Of a stretch of DNA of 64,000 nucleotides, positions 1 to 8,504 are shown in pieces. The first letter of the stretch is position 1, and every line of letters begins with the position of its first letter. The stretch spans positions 53,966 through 117,965 of the forward strand of contig JAUJNQ010000004.1 in assembly GCA_030448025.1 (NCBI GenBank), written 5' to 3'. A program made the position numbers and the translations under genes. Origin of the DNA: Acidimicrobiales bacterium (lineage in GTDB: Bacteria > Actinomycetota > Acidimicrobiia > Acidimicrobiales > GCA-2861595). Below the pieces are notes generated by a model. It saw only the letters and a program-made list of their open reading frames with translations. It was not told the origin of the DNA and searched no databases.

Positions 1-1
1 G

Positions 2-70
2 GACGAAAAGGTCGAAGCCAAGCCTTCTCCCGCGTCTCCCGCGTCTCCCGCGTCTTCAGAGTCTGCGTAA
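2..70 (+). CDS. C-terminal tail of an upstream protein (partial)
   Basis: An open frame enters from the left edge and stops at TAA (68-70). The visible tail reads DEKVEAKPSPASPASPASSESA. It is low-complexity Pro/Ala/Ser sequence, encoded partly by three copies of the 9-nt unit tctcccgcg (26-52). Nothing of the folded part is visible, so no function can be given. It ends 17 nt before the next start on the same strand and may be co-transcribed with it. Confidence 0.5.
   Translation, partial: DEKVEAKPSPASPASPASSESA
26..52 (+). repeat. 9-bp tandem repeat, three copies, in frame
   Basis: Unit tctcccgcg occurs three times back to back, encoding Ser-Pro-Ala each time in the tail of the partial upstream gene. 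Because the unit is a multiple of three, changes in copy number would keep the frame. Confidence 0.8.
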
Positions 71-87
71 GGCGTAGGTCCGGCCGG

Positions 88-1275
88 GTGAGCACCCGCC
101 TCGGGCGGTGGCGCTCCTCGCAGTCTCAACACTGCGAGCGCTCCCAGTCGGGTCAGAGCTCCGGACGACCGTTCCACCACGACGTGGTGGTAGCACTCCC
201 CGCCTGGCTCACGGCCCGGGTTCTGGTGCTGGCCGCCCTTGCGGCCTCCCACCCGCTGCAGCGCAGGTACAGGCCGCTGGAGTCCTCCGCTCGGCGAGTG
301 AGGGAGGGCCTCCTGGCTTGGGACGGGGACTGGTTCCACGACATCGTGGAGCACGGTTATGCCGCGTTGCCACGCCCGGGCCTGCGCTACTTCCCCTTGT
401 TTCCCATGCTCGGCAAGGGACTGTCGGTCCTGTTGTTCGCCAACGCAGGCCTCTCCCTGATCGTGCTGGCCAACCTGTTCGCCCTCCTGGCCGGAGCCGC
501 GCTCCATCGCCTGGTGCTTCAGGAGCGTGGCGACGAGCGCCTGGCCCGCCGGGCGACCTGGATGCTGGCGTTGGCGCCGCCGTCGTTCGTCCTGGTGATG
601 GGCTACACCGAGTCGTTGGCCATCCTCCTGGCCATCGTCACCTTCCTTGCCCTGCGCCAGAAGCGGTGGGGGTGGGCAGCCGTCGGTGGCTACCTCTCGG
701 GCTTGGCCCGGCCCCTCGGCGTGCTGCTGTCGATCCCGGCCGCAATCGAGTCCCTCCCGCAGCTGCGCCAGGGCCCGGCGCGCCAGCGCCTGGCTGCGCT
801 CGTTCCGGTGGGAGCTCCGGTTGCCGGCTGCCTCACCTACCTGGCGTGGGTCGGTGTGCGTTTCGGCGACCCACTACTGCCCTACAGCTCGCAACAGACG
901 CCGGGGTTCCGGGGTGACTTCGCCAACCCGCTCGTCACCCTGGTCAAGACCGCAGGTGACCTGGTGACGGGCCACTTCGCCACCAAGAACGTGCCCCACC
1001 TGCCCTGGGCCCTGGTGTTGATCGCCCTCGTGGTCCTGGTGTGCCGGCGGTGGCCTCTCTCCTACGGCGCCTTCGCCGTGGTCACCCTGACGGTGGCGCT
1101 CAGCACCGAGCGGCTCGGCTCACTCGAACGCTACGGGTTCGCGTGCTTCCCCGTCGTGTTGGCCGCGACCGCCCTGGCCACGAGCGATCGCATGGAGCGG
1201 GTGGTGCTGGTGGTGTCGGGCGGCCTCATGACCATGTACGCCACCCTCACGTTCCTGGCGCTGTACATCCCTTGA
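88..1275 (+). CDS. PIG-V-like integral membrane mannosyltransferase
   Basis: This 395-aa protein is likely a polyprenyl-phosphate-mannose-dependent glycosyltransferase of the PIG-V/GT-C type, acting in the cytoplasmic membrane on envelope glycolipids or glycans. The N-terminal 35 residues are polar; the rest is a series of hydrophobic helices. Family-like motifs are a WDGDWF motif near residue 78 (the first-loop Trp-Asp region), RYFPLFP just after it, GYTESL and LSGLARPLG in the middle. The start is GTG without a strong ribosome-binding site; a later start near residue 35 cannot be excluded. The substrate is not visible from sequence. Confidence 0.75.
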   Translation: MSTRLGRWRSSQSQHCERSQSGQSSGRPFHHDVVVALPAWLTARVLVLAALAASHPLQRRYRPLESSARRVREGLLAWDGDWFHDIVEHGYAALPRPGLRYFPLFPMLGKGLSVLLFANAGLSLIVLANLFALLAGAALHRLVLQERGDERLARRATWMLALAPPSFVLVMGYTESLAILLAIVTFLALRQKRWGWAAVGGYLSGLARPLGVLLSIPAAIESLPQLRQGPARQRLAALVPVGAPVAGCLTYLAWVGVRFGDPLLPYSSQQTPGFRGDFANPLVTLVKTAGDLVTGHFATKNVPHLPWALVLIALVVLVCRRWPLSYGAFAVVTLTVALSTERLGSLERYGFACFPVVLAATALATSDRMERVVLVVSGGLMTMYATLTFLALYIP

Positions 1276-1313
1276 ACCCGAGGACAACCGCGGTCAGGTC
1301 AGGCCCCCGTTCG

Positions 1314-1868
1314 TCACGACCCGGGCTTGTTCTTCCTGTCTCCGCACCGGAAGGTGCCGTCCACGTCGACGCGCATCTTGTCGCCGTTCTCCCACCCGCG
1401 CAGTGAGATGCGGCCCGACCGCTCCGACGCGTCGATGGTGATGGCCCCGCTCGATCCCTGCTGTTCTCCCCACACGAAGGCGTTGTCGATGTCCTTGAAC
1501 AGCAGGAACAGGCCCTCCCCGTCGAACTTGCCGTTCTCGAGCTCGGCGCCCAGGTCATAGGCGCGGGGCCCGCCGTAGTCGGGCGCGACAAAGTCGAACG
1601 AGGTCAGCTTCCTGCCTCCGACCTCCTTGCCCTCGTCGCTGTCCATGCGGACCTGAAGGTTGTCGCCCCTCTCCACGGGCAGGTAGCAAGTGACCTCCAG
1701 GTCGTCGTCGAGGGTGCCCGCGATGGCGCCCGAGAACTGCAGCGTGGCGTGGCCCCCACCAGGGTCCTCCTTGCCGCCACCGCATGCCGCCAGCGACAGC
1801 AGGCCCCCGGCGAGGACGGCGGCGGCTCGACGCCGCCCGGTCGAGCGCAAGCGCCCGAGCCCCCTCAC
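1314..1868 (-). CDS. Putative lipoprotein of unknown function
   Basis: This 184-aa secreted protein is not recognised. I set the start at GTG 1868, which overlaps the stop of the upstream L,D-transpeptidase gene, because the resulting N-terminus is a proper lipoprotein signal: Arg-rich start, hydrophobic stretch, lipobox LAAC with the modified Cys at residue 29. The longer 263-aa track ORF only extends it through the transpeptidase in another frame. The mature part is rich in beta-strand-like and acidic stretches (for example LEVTCYLPV and GEGLFLLFKDIDNAFVWGE) and ends in FRCGDRKNKPGS. Translational coupling to the transpeptidase suggests a cell-envelope role. Confidence 0.75.
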   Translation of the reverse strand: MRGLGRLRSTGRRRAAAVLAGGLLSLAACGGGKEDPGGGHATLQFSGAIAGTLDDDLEVTCYLPVERGDNLQVRMDSDEGKEVGGRKLTSFDFVAPDYGGPRAYDLGAELENGKFDGEGLFLLFKDIDNAFVWGEQQGSSGAITIDASERSGRISLRGWENGDKMRVDVDGTFRCGDRKNKPGS

Positions 1869-2674
1869 ACCACGATGACCAGAGTGCCGTCGGGTACCAG
1901 GCCGGGGAAGGCGTTGGCCGACCCCATGGGGATGCGGACGCAGCCATGGGACGCGGGGGTGGGCGGTACCGAAGGGAAGCCGTGGATGGCGATGCCGCCC
2001 TTGAAGTACAAGGGGTTGTACAGCCGGCCGAGGTCGCTCTTGCGCCACCCGGATATGCGTCGCTCGACCCGGAAGGAACCCTTCGGGGTCGTGGCGATCC
2101 CGCACTTGCCCTCGTCGCAGTAGCGCTTGCCGGTACCGGTCGACACGGGGAGGACCTTGTTGAGGCTTCCGTTGGTGTAGAGGAAGAGCACTTGGCGGCC
2201 GAGGTCTATCTCCACCCTCGTGGGCTCACCGTCCGGCCTCATGGGCGGAGGAAGCGTGGCCGAGGCCAGGGCGTTGATCACGGCGGGGTCGGACTTGCCC
2301 GTCCTGGGCAGTCCGCTGAGCTTCTGGAAGGCGATCAGGGCCTGGCGGGTGTTGTCGTCCTCCTTGCCGTCGGGTGTGACGTCGAAGCGCAGGTCGGCCA
2401 GCCGCTGCTCGAGTGCCTGGGGCGTGGCCAGCGACGCCGGGCTCACCGCGGCCAGCGCCGGCTGGTTGCCGGCGGGGGCAGCCGGCGGTCCAGTGGTGGG
2501 CGGGGGCGCGGTCGTGGGCGGCAGCGTGGTCGTGGACCCACCCGAGGCTGCCGCTTCGTCCGAGACGTAGCTCTCCTCCGACGCGCCGAGGAAGGACCCG
2601 CACCCAGTGAGGAGCAGGGTGGTGACCACCGACAGGTTTGCCCATCTCCGCCAGCTGATCGCCGACCTGGTCAC
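1865..2674 (-). CDS. L,D-transpeptidase lipoprotein with peptidoglycan-binding domain
   Basis: This 269-aa enzyme should make 3-3 cross-links in peptidoglycan or anchor proteins to it, outside the membrane. The signal ends in a lipobox LLTGC (Cys25). A Ser/Thr/Pro-rich linker follows, then a PG_binding_1-like domain (about residues 80-135, with LEQRLADLRF and TRQALIAFQKLSGL), then a YkuD catalytic domain with the signature HGCVRIP, catalytic Cys245 and its upstream His in IAIHGFPSVP. GTG start 2674 is preceded by a GGGAG site. The next gene overlaps its stop by 4 nt (GTGA). Confidence 0.9.
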   Translation of the reverse strand: MTRSAISWRRWANLSVVTTLLLTGCGSFLGASEESYVSDEAAASGGSTTTLPPTTAPPPTTGPPAAPAGNQPALAAVSPASLATPQALEQRLADLRFDVTPDGKEDDNTRQALIAFQKLSGLPRTGKSDPAVINALASATLPPPMRPDGEPTRVEIDLGRQVLFLYTNGSLNKVLPVSTGTGKRYCDEGKCGIATTPKGSFRVERRISGWRKSDLGRLYNPLYFKGGIAIHGFPSVPPTPASHGCVRIPMGSANAFPGLVPDGTLVIVV

Positions 2675-2772
2675 CGTACCGCTCCCTTCCCCCGTCCGTG
2701 TGGCCCGGACGTCGACGGCCAGAGACTATCCGCCACCATGGCTTCTGCGACTTCGGGGCGCGGTGAGAGGTT

Positions 2773-3330
2773 TCAGCCTGAGCGCGGCGGCGACAGTGGG
2801 GCCAGACGGCGCCCTAGCCGACCGAGCGGGATGCCGACGACCACGCCGGCCAGCACGTCGGAGGCATGGTGGATGCCCACGTACACGCGACTGGTGGCCA
2901 CCACCACGGCAACGGCGTAGTACAGCGGCCACAATGGGTCGTCCTCGGCCAGGAGCCCGGCACCGACGAAGGCCGAGGTGGCGTGACCGCTCGGAAAGGA
3001 ACTGGTCCGAGGCTGGCGCAGGGGCAACGGTCGGCTGGTCTCCGAGGTGGGACGGCTGCGCCGGAAGAGCGATTTGATCCCCAGGTTCACCAGGGCCGAC
3101 TCGATCCCCATCCCCGCCCCGAGGCGCATGGCCGCCCTCCAGTGGTGGTCGGCCCGAAGCCCCCGCAACGCTCCGAGGATCAACCAGATCAAGCTGTGGT
3201 CGCCCAGCGCCGAGGCCCCGTAGAAGGTCCGGTCCACCACCGGGTTGCCTCGCCATCCCTCGAGGACGCTCTCGACGGCGTCGTCGAAGCGGCCGACGAG
3301 CCGCTTCGCCCGGCGAGCGAGGTCTGTCAT
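2773..3330 (-). CDS. PAP2-family phosphatase (membrane)
   Basis: This 185-aa protein belongs to the phosphatidic acid phosphatase type 2 superfamily, likely dephosphorylating a lipid phosphate such as undecaprenyl or prenyl phosphate in the membrane. The three signature motifs are present: KSLFRRSRP, SFPSGHATSAF and SRVYVGIHHASDV, carrying the two catalytic His residues. I chose ATG 3330 (MTDLARR) over the track start, because the preceding 74 residues are Arg/Pro/Ala sequence lying opposite the nuclease gene. It lies downstream of the RecB-like gene on the same strand. Confidence 0.85.
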   Translation of the reverse strand: MTDLARRAKRLVGRFDDAVESVLEGWRGNPVVDRTFYGASALGDHSLIWLILGALRGLRADHHWRAAMRLGAGMGIESALVNLGIKSLFRRSRPTSETSRPLPLRQPRTSSFPSGHATSAFVGAGLLAEDDPLWPLYYAVAVVVATSRVYVGIHHASDVLAGVVVGIPLGRLGRRLAPLSPPRSG

Positions 3331-3352
3331 GTCGTCCGTGGCCCTGGCCCGG

Positions 3353-4186
3353 TCAGAGGACCGGCTGGGCGGTGCCCGTGGCAACCGCAGTGCTCGTGGC
3401 AACCGCAGTGCTCGGGTCGCCGCCGAAGGCGGGACAGAATGCCCGGAAGGCGCACCAGTCGCACAGGCGGGAGGGTCGGGGCCGGAAGTCTTCGCTGGCG
3501 CAGGCCCGCTCCACGGCGGTCCACACGGCCGAGGCTCGGCCCTCGAGTCCACGGATCGATTGGGGCGTAGGGACGCTCACGATGGCCAGGGGCTCACCCA
3601 GATGCAGCAGTTGGACCCGCGCCGGCCGGTGCCCCAGCGCCCGCTGGCAGAGGAAGGCATAGAACTGGACGCCGCCCATGCGGCTGTTCTCGAAGGGGAT
3701 GCCGGGCGCTCTCCCCGTCTTGTAGTCGGTGACCACCAGCTCACCGTCGGGATCGAGCTCGAGACGGTCGATGACGCCCCGCAGGCGCATGTCGCCGAGC
3801 TTGGCTTCGAGCATGAGCTCGATGCCCACGGCGCGGACCTGGTTCGGGTCCTCGAGCTCGAAGTAGTTGGTCACCAGGCGGGCAGCGTCGGCGCGGAACT
3901 CAGCCTCGCCGTCCTCGTCGAGATCAAGACCGGCGAGCTCGGGATGGGAGCGGAGGTCGCTCCATGCCAGGTCGAGCTGGTCCATGGCGGCTCCGGGGGT
4001 CCTCTGACCGGCGGGGACCTGGGAGAACAGGCGCTCGAGGGCCCGGTGCACCAGCGTGCCCTTCGACGCCGGTGGCGAAGGAGGCTCGGGGAGGTGGTCG
4101 ATGACCGAGTAGCGGAAGGCCAGGGCGCAGTCCTTGAACGAAGCGACCTTGGAAGGTGAGAGGGACCTCGGTAGCGGCAGGCTCAT
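3353..4186 (-). CDS. RecB/Cas4-like PD-(D/E)XK nuclease
   Basis: This 277-aa protein is a RecB-family exonuclease domain protein. The motif series is typical: early LSPSKVASFKDC with a Cys, GTLVHRALERLF, GVIDRLE, then the metal-binding VTDYKTG, and a Cys cluster CDWCAFRAFCPA near the C-terminus. With the early Cys this gives four cysteines suited to an iron-sulfur cluster, as in AddB and Cas4. ATG 4186 is chosen because GAGGGAG lies 7 nt upstream. It stands alone, with no helicase or CRISPR genes nearby. The last 15 residues are encoded partly by an exact 18-bp duplication. Confidence 0.85.
   Translation of the reverse strand: MSLPLPRSLSPSKVASFKDCALAFRYSVIDHLPEPPSPPASKGTLVHRALERLFSQVPAGQRTPGAAMDQLDLAWSDLRSHPELAGLDLDEDGEAEFRADAARLVTNYFELEDPNQVRAVGIELMLEAKLGDMRLRGVIDRLELDPDGELVVTDYKTGRAPGIPFENSRMGGVQFYAFLCQRALGHRPARVQLLHLGEPLAIVSVPTPQSIRGLEGRASAVWTAVERACASEDFRPRPSRLCDWCAFRAFCPAFGGDPSTAVATSTAVATGTAQPVL
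3377..3412. repeat. Exact 18-bp tandem duplication in the RecB-like gene tail
   Basis: The unit cgtggcaaccgcagtgct occurs twice without mismatch (3377-3394, 3395-3412). On the coding (minus) strand it encodes repeated Ser-Thr-Ala-Val-Ala-Thr. Being 18 bp, it leaves the frame intact and looks like a recent slip duplication. Confidence 0.9.
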
Positions 4187-4276
4187 GGCTGCACTCCCTC
4201 GGAGCATGGCTGAATCACCAGACCAAGGGTAGAGCCGGCCTGTGACATTGGCGTGGACCCCGGTTGCGAACCAGGG

Positions 4277-4942
4277 TCAGCGGGGTGCGGCCCCCGAGTC
4301 CACCAGCCAGACCACCCGATCGGCCCGCACCCGAGCGGCGGGCAGGTCCTCGCCGTCGGCGATGCGCTGCATGGCGGGCTGCCTGTCCTCCCCGCACACG
4401 GTGAAGATCACGAGGCGACCACGGGCGATCCCGGAGTAGGTGAGGGTCATGCGGAGGAGAGGATTGTTGCCGGTCGGATCCTCGTTCATGACCACCAAGC
4501 GCCCGGGATCGGCGTCGAGAGCGGGCGAGCCGGGGAAGAGCGACGCGGTGTGCCCGTCGGGCCCGAGGCCGAGGTGGACCACGTCGAAGCGGCCCACCTC
4601 CCCAACCCGCAGCTGGTAGGGGTCGGCGCCCTCCTCACAGCGCATGGGATGCACCGAGTTGGCCGCTCCGACCTGCTCGAGCAGTGCTTCCCTCACGAGG
4701 CGCTGGTTGGACTGGGGATCGTCGGGCGGCACGCAGCGCTCGTCGCCCCAGTACACGTCCACCAGCCACCAGTCGATGCGGTCACCGGCGGCGGCGGCCA
4801 GTCGCTGGTAGCACCGGCGGGCCGTCTCCCCACCTGACAGTGCAAGGGAGAACCCCTCGTCCGGGCGCTCCCGGAAGGCCTGGACCACCCGTTCGGCGAA
4901 GGCGCCGGGAACGTCGTCCACGACGAGAAGCTCCCCGATCAT
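4277..4942 (-). CDS. pgl: 6-phosphogluconolactonase
   Basis: This 221-aa enzyme hydrolyses 6-phosphogluconolactone to 6-phosphogluconate, the second step of the oxidative pentose phosphate pathway. Recognisable segments are the SGGETARRCYQRL phosphate-binding region, WGDERCVPPDDPQSN, GLGPDGHTASLFPGS and GRLVIFTVCG. Start ATG 4942 (MIGELLVVDD) matches family length; the 300-aa track ORF adds a shadow extension. It is the last pentose-phosphate gene of the operon, 16 nt downstream of opcA. Confidence 0.93.
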   Translation of the reverse strand: MIGELLVVDDVPGAFAERVVQAFRERPDEGFSLALSGGETARRCYQRLAAAAGDRIDWWLVDVYWGDERCVPPDDPQSNQRLVREALLEQVGAANSVHPMRCEEGADPYQLRVGEVGRFDVVHLGLGPDGHTASLFPGSPALDADPGRLVVMNEDPTGNNPLLRMTLTYSGIARGRLVIFTVCGEDRQPAMQRIADGEDLPAARVRADRVVWLVDSGAAPR

Positions 4943-4958
4943 GGCCTGCCCGCTCTCA

Positions 4959-5987
4959 TCACGAAACGAAGGATATGGCGTACCGGAGCGTCGGCCCATA
5001 GGAGGGGTGCGGTTCGAGGCGGGACAGGGCCTTGCCGAGTGACCAGGGCAGGGAATCGACTTGGAGGACCATGCGATCCTCGTAGGGCGCCAGGCCGGGA
5101 ACCTCCGCCTTCGAGCGCACGAGGCGCTCCCCGGCCACACGGTCCACCGTGAAGGTCCCGGTGACCCCCTCGTGCTCACAGATCAGGCGAACCACGAGGT
5201 GGCGGGCGTCCGAGAGGGTGAAGGTGGCCGCAGGCAGGCCGAGCCGGGAAGAGAGCCATCCGGCCATCAGCTGTCGGGGACCGGCCTTGCCGTTGATGGT
5301 CACCGCCCGCACCCCGTCGAGGAAGGGCCGGAAGGACTTGACCTCGAAGAGGTTGCCCAGCAGCTCGCGCCACGGTTGGAGCCGGATCCACGACAGGTCC
5401 ATGACGTGGTGGCTCTGGGCCAGCGCCGTGATGCGGGCCATCGACGCGTCGTCGGGCGCATCCTTGGTGTCGACGATGACGAAGCCGGCCGCGGCCAGCA
5501 CCGGGTCGGACGGCCGGGGGAGTCGAGTGAGGAACCACACCGCAACGGGGACGTCGGGAAGCGTGAGCGGCTCCACGAGGGAGTACAGATGATCGCCTAG
5601 CGGGCCCCACACGCGCAGGCGAACGTCCTCCGACCACACGGCATGGCCACCGGCCTCGGCTCCGTGCAGGCTGACCTCGGCGTCGAGCCTCGGGTTCGCC
5701 CTCTCGTCGTCACGAATGAGCACGATGGTCCGACCGGGGTGGCCGGTTTCCAGCCGGTGCATGGCCGAGCAGGCCCGCTCGGCTTCGTCGTCATCGCCCG
5801 CCACCATGACCAGGTTGACCACGCTCGTGCGGGTGGCGGCCCGGGGCTCCCGCCGTCGCAGCTCGCCGAGGGCATCCAGGATCTGGCCCACCCCGACCCC
5901 CTCGCCTCGCCACGAGCCAAGCTCCGACGGGCCGGCGGCCACGGGCTCTAGGGCCTGGGCCCCCGCGGGCCCTAGGGGCTGCGCCAC
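4959..5987 (-). CDS. opcA: Glucose-6-phosphate dehydrogenase assembly protein OpcA
   Basis: OpcA is an actinobacterial and cyanobacterial allosteric activator of Zwf. The 342-aa product shows family segments such as RTSVVNLVMV, RTIVLIRDDE, the central LVEPLTLPDVPVAVWFLTRLP, and WRELLGNLFEV. I place the start at GTG 5987 (VAQPLGPAG), overlapping the zwf stop by 16 nt; later GTG codons are possible. The gene directly follows zwf, the usual arrangement, so the two products are probably made in ratio. Confidence 0.9.
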   Translation of the reverse strand: MAQPLGPAGAQALEPVAAGPSELGSWRGEGVGVGQILDALGELRRREPRAATRTSVVNLVMVAGDDDEAERACSAMHRLETGHPGRTIVLIRDDERANPRLDAEVSLHGAEAGGHAVWSEDVRLRVWGPLGDHLYSLVEPLTLPDVPVAVWFLTRLPRPSDPVLAAAGFVIVDTKDAPDDASMARITALAQSHHVMDLSWIRLQPWRELLGNLFEVKSFRPFLDGVRAVTINGKAGPRQLMAGWLSSRLGLPAATFTLSDARHLVVRLICEHEGVTGTFTVDRVAGERLVRSKAEVPGLAPYEDRMVLQVDSLPWSLGKALSRLEPHPSYGPTLRYAISFVS

Positions 5988-7486
5988 TCGTGCCCGTCCT
6001 GCTCGAGGAGGCGGTCGGCCTCCTCGGGCCCCCACGTTCCGGCCAGGTGGCCGGCCAGCGGCGGGCGGCCCTCCTCGCCCCAGACCTTCAGGATGGGGTC
6101 GACGATGCGCCACGACTGCTCCACCTCGTCGGATCGGATGAACAGGGTGGGGTCGCCGAGCATGGCGTCGAGGAGGAGCCGCTCGTAGGCGTCGGCCGCC
6201 TCCTCCAGGAAGGCGGCCTCGTAGGAGAAGTCCATGGAGACAGTACGCACCCGAAGGACCTGTCCCGGGACCTTGGCGCCAAAGCGCAGCGTTATGCCCT
6301 CGTCGGGTTGGATCCGCAGCACGAGGGCGTTGGAACCGAGCCCCCGCGTCTGGTCCGCTCCGAAGGGCAGGTGCGGAGCCCGGTGGAACTCCATGGCCAC
6401 CTCGGTCATCCGCTTCGGGAGCCGCTTTCCGGTGCGGACGTAGAAGGGCACGCCCGCCCACCTCCAGTTGTCGATGCGGAGGCGCATGGCCACGTAGGTC
6501 TCCGTGCGGCTGTCCGGGGATACGCCCGGCTCCTCGGTGTAAGCCGGTACCTCCTCACCTTCCACCCAACCCCGCACGTACTGGGCGGCGACGACGTTGT
6601 GGGCGACCTCCTCGGGGCTCAGGATGTCGACGGCTCGCAGGGCCTTGACCTTCTCGTCCCGGATGCCGCGGGCGTCCACGGTGGCCGGTGGCTCCATGGC
6701 CGTGAGGGCCAGCACCTGCAGTACGTGGTTCTGCACGATGTCGCGCAACGCCCCAGCGCCCTCGTAGAAGCCACCGCGGGTACCGACGCCGAGGGACTCG
6801 GACACGGTGATCTGCACGTGGCTGACATAGCGACGGTTCCAGATGGGCTCGAAGATGGAGTTGGCGAATCGCAGGGCCAAGACGTTCTGGACCGTCTCCT
6901 TCCCGAGGTAGTGGTCGATGCGGTACACCTGCTCCTCGGCGAAGCCCTCCCGGATCGCGGCGTCCAGGCGGGCGGCGCTCTCAAGGTCCCGGCCGTAGGG
7001 CTTCTCCACGACGATCCGCACGAAGGCGTCCTCGGACAGCGGGCGGGGCAGACCCAGGTCGGCGAGGTAGTGGGCCACGGGGGCGAAGACCTCGGGGACG
7101 GTGGCCAGGTAGTACAGGCGGTTGCCGGCTGTTCCCCGCTCTGCGTCGACGGCGTCGAGCACCCGGCCAAGCTCCCGGTAGGTGGCCGGGTCGTCGTAGC
7201 CGCCGGAGACGTAGCGGAATCCGCTCGCCAGGTCCTGCCAGGCCGCGCTCGGCTTCTCCACGGCGTCCAAGGCGACCTGACGAAAGGATCCGTCGCTCAT
7301 CTGCGTGCGGGCCACGCCCACCAGCACGAAGGCGGAGGACAGCAGGCGGTTGGCGGCCAGAGCCTCGAGGGCGGGCATCAGCTTGCGCTTGGTGAGGTCG
7401 CCCGAGGCGCCGAAGACCACCAGCACGCACGGCGGCGCCCGGCGTTCGCTGTCGAGGTCCTGGAAGAGGGGGTTCGGTTCGGTCAT
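5972..7486 (-). CDS. zwf: Glucose-6-phosphate 1-dehydrogenase
   Basis: This protein oxidises glucose 6-phosphate to the lactone with NAD(P)+. With ATG 7486 it has 504 aa. The nucleotide-binding GASGDLTKRK lies at residues 26-35, EKPYGRD at 161-167, and the active-site RIDHYLGKE at 189-197 with the catalytic His and substrate-binding Lys. An ATG at 7540 in the same frame would add 18 residues and overlap gnd by 29 nt; neither start has a convincing ribosome-binding site, and I prefer the shorter form because it matches the family's short N-terminus. Confidence 0.95.
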   Translation of the reverse strand: MTEPNPLFQDLDSERRAPPCVLVVFGASGDLTKRKLMPALEALAANRLLSSAFVLVGVARTQMSDGSFRQVALDAVEKPSAAWQDLASGFRYVSGGYDDPATYRELGRVLDAVDAERGTAGNRLYYLATVPEVFAPVAHYLADLGLPRPLSEDAFVRIVVEKPYGRDLESAARLDAAIREGFAEEQVYRIDHYLGKETVQNVLALRFANSIFEPIWNRRYVSHVQITVSESLGVGTRGGFYEGAGALRDIVQNHVLQVLALTAMEPPATVDARGIRDEKVKALRAVDILSPEEVAHNVVAAQYVRGWVEGEEVPAYTEEPGVSPDSRTETYVAMRLRIDNWRWAGVPFYVRTGKRLPKRMTEVAMEFHRAPHLPFGADQTRGLGSNALVLRIQPDEGITLRFGAKVPGQVLRVRTVSMDFSYEAAFLEEAADAYERLLLDAMLGDPTLFIRSDEVEQSWRIVDPILKVWGEEGRPPLAGHLAGTWGPEEADRLLEQDGHEWRSP

Positions 7487-7511
7487 GGGAGTGGTGGTCG
7501 GGAGGGGTGCT

Positions 7512-8459
7512 TCAGGAGCCGGCGTCGGAGGGCCCGTCATCCGGGGCTGGTTCGCCGGGTGTCGCGGTGTGCAGGCGGTGGCCCCCGAACTGGTTGCGGA
7601 GGGCGGCGATGATCCGCGCCGCGAAGCGCTCGTCGTCCCGGGACGAGAAACGCTCGAACAGCGAGGCCGTGATCACCGGGGCGGGGACAGCGCGGTTCAC
7701 CGCCTCCTCCACAGTCCAGCGTCCCTCGCCGGAGTCCTCCACGAACCCCCGGACCGAGGCGAACTCCTCCGGCTTGCCCAGGGCCGCCTCGGCCAGCTCG
7801 AGCAGCCAGGAACGCACCACGGACCCGTGGTTCCAGAGGGCTGCGAGCTGGTGCAGGTCGAGGTCGAGCTCCGTGGCCGCCTCCAGCAGGGCGAAGCCCT
7901 CGGCGTATGCCTGCAGGAGCCCGTACTCGATGCCGTTGTGCACCATCTTGGTGTAGTGGCCTGCGCCTGCGGGGCCCACATGGGCGTAGCCGTCCGCCGT
8001 GGCCAGGTCGACGAACGCCGGCTCGAGCCGGCGTACCGCCTCCTCCTCGCCGCCCACCATGAGGCAGTAGCCGTCCCTCTCGCCCCACACACCGCCTGAC
8101 ACGCCGGCGTCGATGAAACCGATGCCCTGCTGGGCGAAGTCCTCCCACACTTGCTGGGAGTCGTGGTAGTTGGAGTTCCCCCCGTCGACCACGGTGTCGC
8201 CCGACTCGAGGACGGCGGCCAGCTTGGCCAGCGTGGTGCGGGTCGCCTCGCCGGATGGCACCATCACCCAGACCGCACGGGGTGGCTCCAACTTGGCCAC
8301 CAGGTCCTCCAGGCCGGTGGCGGGCGTGGCGCCGCCCTCGGCCTCGGTCTGGGCCCGCGCCGGGTCGACGTCGTAGACGACCACGTCGTGACCTTTGGCG
8401 ACCAGCCGGCGGGCCATGCTGGCGCCCATGCGGCCCAGCCCGACCATGGCGAGCTGCAT
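7512..8459 (-). CDS. gnd: 6-phosphogluconate dehydrogenase, decarboxylating (short form)
   Basis: This protein converts 6-phosphogluconate to ribulose 5-phosphate. At 315 aa it belongs to the short class, distinct from the roughly 470-aa enterobacterial enzyme and usually linked with NAD+ use. The Rossmann fingerprint GLGRMG is at residues 7-12, followed by DGGNSNYHDS and GGVWGERDGYCLMVGG (substrate region), and KMVHNGIEYG with the catalytic Lys. It lies between pgi and zwf on the minus strand. Confidence 0.93.
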   Translation of the reverse strand: MQLAMVGLGRMGASMARRLVAKGHDVVVYDVDPARAQTEAEGGATPATGLEDLVAKLEPPRAVWVMVPSGEATRTTLAKLAAVLESGDTVVDGGNSNYHDSQQVWEDFAQQGIGFIDAGVSGGVWGERDGYCLMVGGEEEAVRRLEPAFVDLATADGYAHVGPAGAGHYTKMVHNGIEYGLLQAYAEGFALLEAATELDLDLHQLAALWNHGSVVRSWLLELAEAALGKPEEFASVRGFVEDSGEGRWTVEEAVNRAVPAPVITASLFERFSSRDDERFAARIIAALRNQFGGHRLHTATPGEPAPDDGPSDAGS

Positions 8460-8504
8460 CAGCGCGCCTGCAGCACTAGCGCAGGCCAGTCCCGACGGGG
8501 TGCA

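Noticed and set aside
3352-4207. RecB-like nuclease as a Cas4 indicating a CRISPR locus
   Set aside because: No repeats, cas1/cas2 or effector genes in the window; AddB/RecB-like single proteins are common in actinobacteria.
5990-7612. 540-aa plus-strand ORF opposite zwf
   Set aside because: Rich in Gly, Arg, His and Val with no domain features; it is the antisense shadow of zwf created by high GC.
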